A stretch of 64,000 nt of DNA, taken from contig JANOZM010000004.1 of the NCBI GenBank assembly GCA_031429355.1, positions 186,001 through 250,000 on the forward strand. The letters are read 5' to 3'. How positions within the stretch are numbered: the stretch's first letter is position 1; every line of letters starts with the position of its first letter. Both the position numbers and the translations under genes were made by a program. Below are positions 16,686-24,939 of this stretch, piece by piece. The notes beneath the pieces are model-generated. The model saw only the letters and a program-made list of their open reading frames with translations. It had not been told where the DNA came from and searched no databases. The stretch comes from JANOZM01 sp031429355. GTDB lineage: Bacteria; Pseudomonadota; Gammaproteobacteria; Burkholderiales; Burkholderiaceae_E.

Positions 16686-17452
16686 AAGTTTCCAAAAACG
16701 TTGAGCGTTGGTCACCTTTTATTGTCTTAGCAATTACTTTGGTGTTGTGGCAAGCCATCGTGATGTTGTTCAAAATACCAGAGTTTATTTTTCCGACCCC
16801 AACAAAAATTTTAAGCGAATTTATCGAGTTTAAAGGCGCAATTTTAGAAGCGGCTTGGAAAACTTTTTGGGTCACGATGATAGGGTTTTTATTGTCTATC
16901 GTTGTGGGTGTGTTGTTAGGTTTTTTAATTGGATCGTCTCGTATTGCTTACAGTGCGTTGTTTCCATTAATGGTGGCGTTTAATGCCGTGCCTAAGGCCG
17001 CTGTAGTACCTATTCTTGTTGTGTGGTTTGGTATTGGCATAGGGCCAGGTGTTTTAACCGCATTCCTAATTTCTTTTTTCCCAATTACTGTAAACATTGC
17101 TACGGGCCTAGCGACTATGGAACCAGAGCTAGAAGATGTGTTGCGCGTGTTGGGTGCAAAGCGCTGGGATGTCCTTACAAAGGTCGGTTTGCCGCGTTCG
17201 ATGCCCTACTTTTATGGCTCGTTAAAAATTGCCATTACCTTAGCGTTTGTCGGCACAGTGCTAGCCGAAATGACCGCTGGTGACTCTGGTATCGGTTATT
17301 TGATGCAAACTGCTGGCAGTCAGCAGCGACTGGCTTTAGCATTCGCAGGCTTGGTCACCATTGGTGCGATGGCGATGGCAATGTATCAATTGTTTTCTTG
17401 GGTTGAAATGCGTACGACGGGTTGGGCACATCGCGGCTCACAAAATACTTAG
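16682..17452 (+). CDS. NitT/TauT-family ABC transporter permease
   Basis: A 256-residue inner-membrane protein with about six membrane helices. The BPD_transp_1 coupling loop is visible as EPELEDVLRVLGAKRWDVLTKVGLPRSMPYFYGSLKIA, the EAA motif that docks on the ATPase. It overlaps the ATPase gene by four bases. It would form a homodimeric channel. Only one permease gene is present, as is usual for this family. Confidence 0.9.
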   Translation: MKVSKNVERWSPFIVLAITLVLWQAIVMLFKIPEFIFPTPTKILSEFIEFKGAILEAAWKTFWVTMIGFLLSIVVGVLLGFLIGSSRIAYSALFPLMVAFNAVPKAAVVPILVVWFGIGIGPGVLTAFLISFFPITVNIATGLATMEPELEDVLRVLGAKRWDVLTKVGLPRSMPYFYGSLKIAITLAFVGTVLAEMTAGDSGIGYLMQTAGSQQRLALAFAGLVTIGAMAMAMYQLFSWVEMRTTGWAHRGSQNT

Positions 17453-17507
17453 TACACACGACTACGCAAGAAACGAGTCGTGTAGGCAAACTTTTAGGAG
17501 TCGATTG

Positions 17508-17645
17508 ATGTTTCGAATTTTCGCGTATGTTGGTTTAACACTTAGTGTTTTGTTGGGCACCGCCGGTTGCAACACAATTCAAGGTATTGGCAAAGACGTA
17601 AAAAAGGCTGGCGAAGTGGTTGAAGACGCCGCAAAGAAAAAGTAA
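17508..17645 (+). CDS. Entericidin-like small lipoprotein
   Basis: A 45-residue protein with a TAGGAG ribosome binding site eight bases before the ATG. The hydrophobic leader ends in a lipobox (LLGTAGC), so the mature peptide would be an outer-membrane-bound lipoprotein of about 25 residues: CNTIQGIGKDVKKAGEVVE and a lysine-rich end. The NTIQGIGKDVKKAGE phrase is diagnostic of the entericidin A/B family. In E. coli entericidin B is a stress-induced bacteriolytic lipoprotein, and in many betaproteobacteria a single such gene stands alone. Here it sits between a permease and a deaminase. Confidence 0.88.
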   Translation: MFRIFAYVGLTLSVLLGTAGCNTIQGIGKDVKKAGEVVEDAAKKK

Positions 17646-17646
17646 T

Positions 17647-18117
17647 TTGAATTCGAATCAAATTTTAGTGGCTTTACGCAAAGCCAACGAAGTCGCGCTA
17701 AAAGCGAAACAAACGGGGCATCATCCGTTTGGTGCGCTATTAATAGCGCCCGATGGCGATACGGTGTTAGATAGCCAAGGCAATATTGATACGGTCAATC
17801 ATGCCGAATCAACCCTGGCTCGTCGCGCTGCTGCAAACTTTTCGGCTCCATACCTGTGGACCTGTACTTTGGTATCTACAGTAGAGCCCTGTGCAATGTG
17901 CTCGGCTACCCAATATTGGGCCAACATTGGTCGGGTAGCCTATGGCATTTCCGAGCAAACTTTACTGCAATTGACAGGCCGCCATTTAGAAAACCCGACC
18001 TTAAATTTAACTTGTCGTGACGTATTTTCGGCGGGACAAAAAGCGATTCGGGTTGACGGACCAACTAACGAGATGCAGCAAGAAATCATCGCGCATCACA
18101 AAGGGTTTTGGACTTAG
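17647..18117 (+). CDS. Cytidine/deoxycytidylate-type deaminase (nucleobase or nucleoside)
   Basis: A 156-residue zinc hydrolase of the cytidine-deaminase superfamily. The catalytic VNHAEST (His-Ala-Glu) and STVEPCAMCSAT (Pro-Cys-x-x-Cys) give the zinc site and proton-shuttle Glu. HPFGALLIAPDGD is the substrate loop seen in guanine deaminases and TadA-like enzymes. TTG at 17647 is preferred; an upstream TTG at 17620 would overlap the lipoprotein gene. Position at the end of the ABC operon suggests it releases ammonia from the imported compound. tRNA editing by a TadA paralogue is the alternative. Its stop overlaps the convergent CoA-transferase stop by four bases. Confidence 0.82.
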   Translation: MNSNQILVALRKANEVALKAKQTGHHPFGALLIAPDGDTVLDSQGNIDTVNHAESTLARRAAANFSAPYLWTCTLVSTVEPCAMCSATQYWANIGRVAYGISEQTLLQLTGRHLENPTLNLTCRDVFSAGQKAIRVDGPTNEMQQEIIAHHKGFWT

Positions 18118-19322
18118 GCTACCACGCCCCGTTTCAGTAAACCGTCGATGTCGGTTTGACTAAAACCTAGCTCAGTCAATATCGCGTTGCTATGCTCGCC
18201 CATACGCGGCGGGTTTAAGCGAACCCCCAACCGTTGCCCATCTAATGTAAACGGCAGCAAAGTGGTTTTTACAGTTTCGCCCGCACGTGGTCCATCCGAA
18301 AGAACAACCGGCATCAAACCACCTGTTTGATTTAAATGCGGATCGTCTAACAAATCTTCGGGTCGGTTAATGGGTGCAAATGGTAAGCCTGCTGATTCGA
18401 AGCGGTGCGCCAATTCTGCTGCCGAAAACGGCTTTAACCGGTGGCGAATTTCTTCAAGCAAAATAGGGCGTGCGGCCACCCGTTCGTTATTGCTTAGGTA
18501 GGCTGGGTTAGCTAACAAATCGGGCCAGTGCATAAGCCTACATAATGTTTGCCATTGCCCATCGCTAACTGCAGCCAAAAAAATTTGTTCGTTATCTTTT
18601 ACCGTAAACACATCATAAATAGCCCAAGGGCTTATGCGTGATGGCATTGGTGAAGGGGCTTGGCCCGTCATCGCGTATTGCATCATGTGCTGGCCGACTA
18701 AAAATATATTATTTTCAAACAACGCACTTTGTACTTCTTGGCCTTTGCCGCTAAAGCCCCGCTCAATCAAAGCACCAAGCGCACCGATTGCGCCAAACAT
18801 GCCGCCCATAATGTCATTCACACTAGTGCCTGCACGCAACGGATCGCCTGGCCGACCTGTCATGTAGGCTAACCCGCCCATCATCTGAACTACTTCATCC
18901 AAAGCGGTTCTGTGCTCGTATGGGCCGGGTAAAAATCCTTTCAGCGTAACGTAAATTAACCGTTGATTTTGAGCGCTTAGTTGCGCGTAATCTAGGCCAT
19001 ACTTGCCCATTACCCCGGACTTAAAATTCTCGGCAACAACGTCGGCGTTTAAACACAGTTTTTTCGCAATCGCTGCGCCTTCAGCTTGTTTTAGATCAAG
19101 TAACAAGTTGCGTTTGTTGCGATTAAACATGGGGAAAAAACCGGTGCCAGCACCCATTAGCTGTCGGGTACGATCGCCTTCAATCGGTTCAATTTTAATG
19201 ACATCGGCACCCATGTCAGCCAACACTAAACCACAAGTTGGGCCCATCACCATATGGGTAAACTCAACTACTTTGCACCCCTTTAATGGTTGGTGACGGC
19301 TAGATGGATTTGAACCTACCAT
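18114..19322 (-). CDS. CaiB/BaiF-family CoA-transferase
   Basis: A 402-residue class III CoA-transferase that moves CoA between acyl donors and carboxylic acids through an aspartyl intermediate. Visible marks are KGCKVVEFTHMVMGPTCGLVLADMGADVIKIEP, RNKRNLLLDLK, DEVVQMMGGLAYMTGRPGDPLRAG (with the catalytic Asp region), and a C-terminal PPRMGEHSNAILTELGFSQ. The start overlaps the end of the Crp/Fnr-type regulator gene upstream, so the two form an operon and the regulator may control it. The acyl substrate cannot be told from sequence. Confidence 0.9.
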   Translation of the reverse strand: MVGSNPSSRHQPLKGCKVVEFTHMVMGPTCGLVLADMGADVIKIEPIEGDRTRQLMGAGTGFFPMFNRNKRNLLLDLKQAEGAAIAKKLCLNADVVAENFKSGVMGKYGLDYAQLSAQNQRLIYVTLKGFLPGPYEHRTALDEVVQMMGGLAYMTGRPGDPLRAGTSVNDIMGGMFGAIGALGALIERGFSGKGQEVQSALFENNIFLVGQHMMQYAMTGQAPSPMPSRISPWAIYDVFTVKDNEQIFLAAVSDGQWQTLCRLMHWPDLLANPAYLSNNERVAARPILLEEIRHRLKPFSAAELAHRFESAGLPFAPINRPEDLLDDPHLNQTGGLMPVVLSDGPRAGETVKTTLLPFTLDGQRLGVRLNPPRMGEHSNAILTELGFSQTDIDGLLKRGVVA

Positions 19323-19933
19323 TGTGCGGGCAACTGACCTTTTACAATGATGGTTTTTTTAACGTGGGTCAGGTGACCCCCTTTTTCTAAATCTTTCAGT
19401 ATGCGAGCCACCATTTCGCGCGACGCACCAATGCGATAGGCAATATCTTGTTGCGTTAACTTTTCTTCAACGGTGCGATAGCCCAATGCATCTTCAACAG
19501 AATTTCGAATTAGAAAATCGCGCAGGCGACCGTACACATCAAGCAAGGCCAAGTTTTTTGCGGCTTGTGTGACGCTTCTAGTTCGTTCGATAACACGTCT
19601 TAACAGAGCGGCGGTAAAGTTTGGATTAGCCGCCATGTAGTGCTCAAGTTGCGTACACGTTAGCACGCTACATTTGCAATCTTCGGCAGCAATAATGCTG
19701 GCCGACCTTGGGCCACCATCGAGCGCTAGTTCGCCAATAATGTCGATAGGGCTGTAAAGCCCGTAAGTCACTTCTTTATCATCGGCCGATTGAGCGAAGG
19801 CCCGCATTTTTCCTTCAACCAAAATATAAATACGGTCGTCGGTTTCGCCTTCTTGAATAAGCAAAACCCCCTTTGTGAAACGACGCGGGGGGTAGGTGCT
19901 AATAAGGGGGGCGAAAAGGGCTGCAGAAATCAA
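19316..19933 (-). CDS. Crp/Fnr-family transcriptional regulator
   Basis: A 205-residue regulator. The N-terminal cyclic-nucleotide-binding-like barrel is visible (GVLLIQEGETDDRIYILVEGKMRAF...IIGELALDGGPRSASIIA), followed by a dimer helix. The C-terminal winged helix has the recognition element LTQQDIAYRIGASREMVARILKDLEKGG. The N-terminal cysteines of FNR-type [4Fe-4S] sensors are absent, so it is closer to Crp-like effector binders. The effector is unknown. It reads through into the CoA-transferase gene with a 7-base overlap. TTG is the apparent start codon. Confidence 0.87.
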   Translation of the reverse strand: MISAALFAPLISTYPPRRFTKGVLLIQEGETDDRIYILVEGKMRAFAQSADDKEVTYGLYSPIDIIGELALDGGPRSASIIAAEDCKCSVLTCTQLEHYMAANPNFTAALLRRVIERTRSVTQAAKNLALLDVYGRLRDFLIRNSVEDALGYRTVEEKLTQQDIAYRIGASREMVARILKDLEKGGHLTHVKKTIIVKGQLPAQW

Positions 19934-20012
19934 GGGCGAGAGTTAAGGTCGGGTATTGTTAGTCCTTCATGTTGCTACGCGCAGCCCTCACTGTCAACGC
20001 GCTTCGCAAAGA

Positions 20013-20777
20013 CTACCCGTTTGTGCTGCCCGTATTTCCTACCATAGGAGGTAGTTTTGCTACTTTTACCAATAAGGTTCGCACGCAACTGCAATTGGTT
20101 TTTTGTAGTATTCCTTTAATGTGCGAGCGAATAGTTGCGATCGATATATTTAACCTTTGGGCTACAAGGTCGGGCGAAAAACCATGGGCTAACTGTCCCA
20201 ACACGTTGGTTTCTGATGCAGTAAGACCATACAAGTTGGCATAGCTTGCGATGGTCTGAGCCGAGCAGACAGCACTTTTTTCTGTGGTCAACAAAATGCC
20301 ACTTTGCCCGTCGTCTAATATGATGGGGGACAGCGAAACGATCAGTTTTTTTTCATCGTCAGGGTTTTCCGATAAAACTTCGTCTTCACTCTTTAAGATC
20401 AACATCCGACGCCATCCTTCGGTCGACTGTAACAGGGCGCGTTGCACGCGATCGCCTTGCGGAGTTGTTACCCATGGCACAACTTTACCTAGCGTCATCG
20501 CAAGTCCGCATTCTGCCAAGGCTTCGCGAGCGGTTGAATTGCACATCAGCACACGACGGTGGGTGTCAAGAACGGCCATGCCAAACGCGACGCTTTCGAT
20601 TACCCTTGATAGCCACAAAGGAATGAAGGCACTGGCCGGTTCGCTTGCCGGTTCGTTTGGCGGGTTGGAACGCGAAGTTGTCGATTGGCTGTCGAAATAA
20701 CCGTGCTCGCGCTCTTTTACTTTTGACGTGCCATTGTCGAAAGCTGAGCCAGTAATTAATTCTAATCGTGCGTTCAT
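20013..20777 (-). CDS. PAS-like/LuxR-type transcriptional regulator
   Basis: A 254-residue protein. Residues about 50-180 form a PAS-like sensory region (SRVIESVAFGMAVLDTHRRVLMCNSTAREAL...). The C-terminal 65 residues are a GerE/LuxR helix-turn-helix with YGLTASETNVLGQLAHGFSPDLVAQRLNISIATIRSHIKGILQKT. ATG at 20777 is chosen because GGGAAC precedes it. Upstream in-frame starts add residues without family similarity and run into the promoter of the divergent phoX-like gene. It may regulate that neighbour. The ligand is not apparent. Confidence 0.78.
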   Translation of the reverse strand: MNARLELITGSAFDNGTSKVKEREHGYFDSQSTTSRSNPPNEPASEPASAFIPLWLSRVIESVAFGMAVLDTHRRVLMCNSTAREALAECGLAMTLGKVVPWVTTPQGDRVQRALLQSTEGWRRMLILKSEDEVLSENPDDEKKLIVSLSPIILDDGQSGILLTTEKSAVCSAQTIASYANLYGLTASETNVLGQLAHGFSPDLVAQRLNISIATIRSHIKGILQKTNCSCVRTLLVKVAKLPPMVGNTGSTNG

Positions 20778-20892
20778 TTTGTATGTTCCCGTTATGCATT
20801 CCATGCTAAAAAGAGAACGGAAAAAATGCTTGGCCTTATTACCACGCGTTTTGTGACAAATTAACAAAACTCTTATTTGTTCGGGGACGGTG

Positions 20893-22893
20893 ATGGCAAA
20901 AAACTTTGATGCGATGGAAAACTCGAATAATTCGAACAACCCGAGTATTCATGATGTTTCACAGCCCGAGCGGCGGCAGATCATTAAAGGTGGTTTGGGC
21001 GGTGTTTTAACAGGGTTATTGGCTCCCTTAGGTGCCAGCGGTCTGGTTGCAGGATGTGCAACAACCTCGTCGTTAGCCACCGGCCTTAGTCATCCCTTAT
21101 TAGCCGGAACTGCGACGTTTCAAGGCGAAGTGGGTGCCCGAGGGCAATTTACTTTTAAAGGCGTACCGGTTTCAATTGCTGATCGCATTACCGTTCCTGA
21201 AGGGTATACCGCTCAAGTGCTCACTCGGTGGGGCGACCCAGTTGGTATTCCGGGCAATATGCCCAGTTTTAAAGCCGATGCTAGCAATAGCGCACAAGAA
21301 CAAGCCGCCCAATTTGGTATGCATCACGACGCCATTCACTATTTTCCGTTAGGCGACGGCGAGCCAGGCAATCGCCGAGGGCTCTTGGTGATGAACCATG
21401 AATACACCGATGATGGTTTGTTGCATCCCGGTGGTCTCGAAAATTGGACGGCGGAAAAAACTCAAAAATCGATCAATGCTCACGGGGTTTCTGTTTGTGA
21501 GGTCAGTTTAAAAACCGGTTCAAACGGTCAGACGCAATGGGAAGTTGTGCGTCCCTCCAACTACGCGCGACGAATTACAACTGCAACCCCAATGTCGGTA
21601 GCCGGTCCTGCCACCGGACACCCGTTGATGCAAACTGCTGCCGATCCTGCTGGAAAAACTATTTTAGGGACATTAAATAATTGCGCTCATGGTGTAACGC
21701 CTTGGGGCACGTACCTTGCTTGCGAAGAAAACTGGAGCTTTTACTTTCAAGGGCCGGCGCAACCTGATGCCGACCAAAAACGCTACGGCGCACGTAAGGC
21801 TTGGTACCCGTGGGGCGAAACCGAAGCGCGGTTTGATCTAACCAAAACGCCTAACGAATTTAATCGCTTTGGCTGGGTCTGTGAAATCGATCCAAATGAT
21901 CCCACCAGCACCCCAATTAAACATACTGCAATGGGTCGTGGAGCCTACGAATGCGCCACAATTGGTCAGCTAAAAGATGGCCGCGTTGTCGCCTTTATAG
22001 GTGAAGATTCGCGCTTTGAATACATTTATAAGTTTGTCTCGCGCGACGCGGTAAAACCTGGTGGCTTTGCCGCTAACAAAACGGTTTTGGATCACGGTAC
22101 CTTGTACGTAGCGCGTTTTGACGCTAACAACACAGGCCGTTGGATTGAATTAACAGCGGGCAAAAACGGGCTCACTGCCGATAAAGGTTTTGCAACGCAG
22201 GCCGAAGTTGTTATTCGCAATCGACAAGCCGCTGACCTAGTGGGTGGAACCAAAATGGACAGGCCGGAGTGGATTACGATTGATCCAAAATCGGGTCAAG
22301 TGTATTGCACGTTAACCAACAACTCGCGGCGTGGGGATGCTAAAGATGGGCAGCCAGTCGACGCCGCTAACCCACGTGCCAACAACGTCATGGGCAATAT
22401 CATTCGATGGAAACAAGACGGCGATTTTGATGCGGCTACCTTTACTTGGAATCATTTTGTATTAGCAGGCGACCCGGTGAACACACGGCTTGAAGCTAAA
22501 GGCAATATTAAGGGAGATATTTTTGCTTGTCCCGACGGGCTTTGGTTCGACCCGATGGGCCGGTTGTGGGTATGTACAGATATGCACGCCACGCAAATGA
22601 ATAAAGGCGAGCTAATTAGTATTGGCAATAATATGTTGCTGGCTGCCAATGCCGATACGGGTGAGGTAAGACGTTTTCTAACCGGCCCAGTTAATTGCGA
22701 AATTACTGGCACTATTGCAACACCTGATATGCGCTCTTTGTTTGTGAATGTTCAACACCCTGGCGAAACCCCAAGTGACCGCAGCGACCCAAAAGAGCCA
22801 TCCAAGTACTCTACTTGGCCCGATGGTTTGGGTCGCCCGCGCTCTTCAACTATTGTGATTCGCCGAATCGATGGCGGTATTATTGGGTCTTAA
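20893..22893 (+). CDS. PhoX-family phosphatase
   Basis: A 666-residue exported enzyme. A Tat-type leader is visible (ERRQIIKGG followed by a hydrophobic GGVLTGLLAPLGASGLVAGCA), which matches the folded, cofactor-containing PhoX alkaline phosphatases. Characteristic blocks are MHHDAIHYFPL, LLVMNHEYTD, GTYLACEENWSFYF, HTAMGRGAYECATI, EDSRFEYIYKFVS and CPDGLWFDPMGRLWVCTD, which hold the Ca2+/Fe3+ ligands. ATG at 20893 is preferred over GTG at 20890. A Cys after the hydrophobic stretch could also make it a lipoprotein. No convincing Pho box was found upstream. It would release phosphate from periplasmic organophosphates. Confidence 0.88.
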   Translation: MAKNFDAMENSNNSNNPSIHDVSQPERRQIIKGGLGGVLTGLLAPLGASGLVAGCATTSSLATGLSHPLLAGTATFQGEVGARGQFTFKGVPVSIADRITVPEGYTAQVLTRWGDPVGIPGNMPSFKADASNSAQEQAAQFGMHHDAIHYFPLGDGEPGNRRGLLVMNHEYTDDGLLHPGGLENWTAEKTQKSINAHGVSVCEVSLKTGSNGQTQWEVVRPSNYARRITTATPMSVAGPATGHPLMQTAADPAGKTILGTLNNCAHGVTPWGTYLACEENWSFYFQGPAQPDADQKRYGARKAWYPWGETEARFDLTKTPNEFNRFGWVCEIDPNDPTSTPIKHTAMGRGAYECATIGQLKDGRVVAFIGEDSRFEYIYKFVSRDAVKPGGFAANKTVLDHGTLYVARFDANNTGRWIELTAGKNGLTADKGFATQAEVVIRNRQAADLVGGTKMDRPEWITIDPKSGQVYCTLTNNSRRGDAKDGQPVDAANPRANNVMGNIIRWKQDGDFDAATFTWNHFVLAGDPVNTRLEAKGNIKGDIFACPDGLWFDPMGRLWVCTDMHATQMNKGELISIGNNMLLAANADTGEVRRFLTGPVNCEITGTIATPDMRSLFVNVQHPGETPSDRSDPKEPSKYSTWPDGLGRPRSSTIVIRRIDGGIIGS

Positions 22894-22999
22894 ACTCGGA
22901 CTTAAATTGGGACTGTGTACCTGTTTGGCGGTGGGATGGTTTTTGATCTGTGCATCGTCATGCATAATGCGAGCTCTACAAAAACTACTAGGGAAATTC

Positions 23000-23518
23000 A
23001 TGAAGTACTCCGCTGTCCTCTTATCCGCATTAACCGTTTTGTCCGCTCAAGTTTTTGCACAAAGCGCCCCGGCTCCAGCTGCTGCAACAGCACCAGCAAC
23101 TCCCGCAGCCGCTCCTGCCGCTGCAGCAACAGCACCTGCAACAGCGCCGAAGGCAGCCGTTGCACCAAAAGCTGCATCGGGCGATCACGCCTTAGAAGGT
23201 AAGCTAGCGCACTACGGCGCAAAATTTCGCGGTCGTAAAACAGCCAGCGGCGAGCGTTTTAACCCAGCTGCAATGACAATGGCACATCGCACATTACCGT
23301 TTGGCACCATGGTTAAAGTGACCAATATAAAAAACAAGCGTAGCGTCGTGGTTCGTGTGACCGATCGTGGTCCATCAACTCCCGATCGTATTGCCGATGT
23401 AACTACGGCTGCTGCTCGTAAATTGGGCATGATGAAAAGCGGTGTGGTTGATGCCAAGCTTGAAGTTGTTGGCAAGCGTGCAGGAAAAAAAGCAGTCAAA
23501 AAAGTCGCAAAGAAGTAA
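23000..23518 (+). CDS. RlpA-like septal-ring lytic transglycosylase
   Basis: A 172-residue exported protein: a signal peptide (MKYSAVLLSALTVLSAQVFAQ), a 45-residue Ala/Pro linker, then a double-psi beta-barrel domain. The RlpA pattern is clear: GKLAHYGAKFRGRKTASGERF, MTMAHRTLPFGTMVKVTN, VVVRVTDRGP and the ADVTTAAARKLGM region. The tail is rich in Lys. The SPOR domain of classical RlpA is missing, as in many short RlpA-like proteins, so septal targeting is uncertain. ATG at 23000 starts the signal peptide; longer frames upstream are not meaningful. A terminator follows at 23544. Confidence 0.85.
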   Translation: MKYSAVLLSALTVLSAQVFAQSAPAPAAATAPATPAAAPAAAATAPATAPKAAVAPKAASGDHALEGKLAHYGAKFRGRKTASGERFNPAAMTMAHRTLPFGTMVKVTNIKNKRSVVVRVTDRGPSTPDRIADVTTAAARKLGMMKSGVVDAKLEVVGKRAGKKAVKKVAKK

Positions 23519-23543
23519 TTCGTCTACGGCTAATTAGCCCACT

Positions 23544-23585
23544 AAGGCCGCTAGGGATTAACAGTCTTTAGCGGCCTTTGTTATT
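23544..23585 (+). terminator. Rho-independent terminator after rlpA-like gene
   Basis: AAGGCCGCTA (23544-23553) and TAGCGGCCTT (23569-23578) form a perfect 10-bp stem with a 15-base loop, followed by TTGTTATT. It separates the rlpA-like gene from the photolyase island. Confidence 0.8.
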
Positions 23586-23613
23586 AAACTAGAGTTTTTC
23601 ATCGGTTTAGTTT

Positions 23614-24939
23614 ATGTCTGTTGCCTCATCTCTTTTTTTCGAACCGACTCGTGCTGCTGGCCTTGCCCGCCTAACCCGTTTTGTTGACGAACGTCGTGCC
23701 GGTAGCGCTTACGAAAGAGATCGCAACTTTGATCACACTAAAGCTGGTGTTGGGTCGACTGCATTGCCTAACAATGTGTCTTGCTTATCGCCGTACATTC
23801 GGCATCGGTTGGTTAGTGAGACCGAAGTTTTGCAGACCGTCTTACAGCACGAAGATCCCCAGGCCGCTGAAAAATTTATTCAAGAAGTCTGCTGGCGAAC
23901 CTATTGGAAGGGTTGGTTAGAACGTAACCCCAATGTTTGGCAACGTTATTGCCACGAGCGCGATCAACTAAAGGCGCTTAACCCAGCGCTACTAAAAGCA
24001 ATTCGAAGCGCTAAACAAGCTAACACCGGCATTGTTTGTTTTGATGCTTGGGTGCAGCAATTAATAACCACCGGATATTTGCACAACCATACACGGATGT
24101 GGTTTGCCAGTATTTGGATTTTCACATTAAACCTTCCTTGGCAAGCTGGCGCAGATTTTTTTATGCAGCATCTGTGTGATGCGGATGCCGCCTCTAATAC
24201 ATTGTCGTGGCGGTGGGTAGCGGGGCTGCAGACCAAAGGTAAACATTATTTAGCGCGAGCGGAAAATATTGCGCGTTACACCGGTGGTCAATTTAATCCG
24301 CGTGGGCAACTGAACGAAAGTGCAAGCGCGTTATCCGAGCCCGATGGCGATGCAGTTCCTACAACACGAGATCTGTTGAATTTATCAGCCCAGTGGAAGA
24401 CTGCGGCGCTTGATTGCTATTCTCCTAAGACCTTAGCCGCAGAAACGTTCTTGTTAATTCACGAGGACGATTGTTTAGCCGAGTCATTTAGCCAACTAAC
24501 TTCGGTGGCTGGGCTTATAGTTGTCAATGCAGGGCAACATCGCGCCTGCGAATCGATGGGAGCTGCAAGCCAACAGTTTGCGCTTGGAGCGCTAGCCGAT
24601 GCACGGCGGCGAGCGATTGAGCACTGGAAATTATCGGAATCTCAGGTGATTGATTGCGCGTCGCCGCAAGCGCTCACTGAACTAATTAGGGGTCGCAACG
24701 CCAGCGCCGACGAACATTTGTCAGGCGGGGCTAGGGTTGCCACTTCGATTGCAATCGCGTGGATGCCGGTTGGTCCGGTGCGCGATGCCTTGTCTGTACC
24801 GCTTTACAACTTACAGCAACAAGGTGTGCATTTAAAGTACTTAGCACGCCAATGGGATGCTTCTGCTTGGCCGCACGCCAATAAGGGCTTCTTTCACTTA
24901 AAGACTAAAATCCCTGAGTTACTGCGAACTGCGCTATGA
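23614..24939 (+). CDS. FAD-domain-first photolyase/cryptochrome-related protein
   Basis: A 441-residue protein that starts directly with the photolyase FAD-binding helical domain. It has SCLSPYIRHRLVSETEVL (57-74), EKFIQEVCWRTYWKGWLE (86-103), LHNHTRMWFASIWI (156-169) and NTLSWRWVAGLQTKGKHYLA (195-214), the core of the FAD pocket and DNA groove. The usual N-terminal alpha/beta antenna domain is absent. Residues about 270-441 instead look like an alpha/beta unit (TFLLIHEDDCLAES, LIVVNA, VATSIAIAWMPVGPVRDAL) ending in KGFFHLKTKIPELL. The start has the family opening FEPTRAAGLARLTRF. It overlaps the next photolyase-like gene by ATGA. Repair versus photoreceptor function is unknown. Confidence 0.82.
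   Translation: MSVASSLFFEPTRAAGLARLTRFVDERRAGSAYERDRNFDHTKAGVGSTALPNNVSCLSPYIRHRLVSETEVLQTVLQHEDPQAAEKFIQEVCWRTYWKGWLERNPNVWQRYCHERDQLKALNPALLKAIRSAKQANTGIVCFDAWVQQLITTGYLHNHTRMWFASIWIFTLNLPWQAGADFFMQHLCDADAASNTLSWRWVAGLQTKGKHYLARAENIARYTGGQFNPRGQLNESASALSEPDGDAVPTTRDLLNLSAQWKTAALDCYSPKTLAAETFLLIHEDDCLAESFSQLTSVAGLIVVNAGQHRACESMGAASQQFALGALADARRRAIEHWKLSESQVIDCASPQALTELIRGRNASADEHLSGGARVATSIAIAWMPVGPVRDALSVPLYNLQQQGVHLKYLARQWDASAWPHANKGFFHLKTKIPELLRTAL

Noticed and set aside
20284..20700. Long open frame opposite the PAS-LuxR regulator gene
   Set aside because: It has no recognisable family and no ribosome binding site, and it lies fully within a gene with clear LuxR motifs on the other strand.
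20820..20890. Possible Pho box before the PhoX-family gene
   Set aside because: TGTGACA is followed by a poor second half-site with wrong spacing; the match is too weak to call.
23060..23170. Repetitive GCAACAGCACC-like stretch, considered as a tandem repeat array
   Set aside because: It is the coding sequence of the Ala/Pro linker of the RlpA-like protein; units are irregular and there are no spacers.
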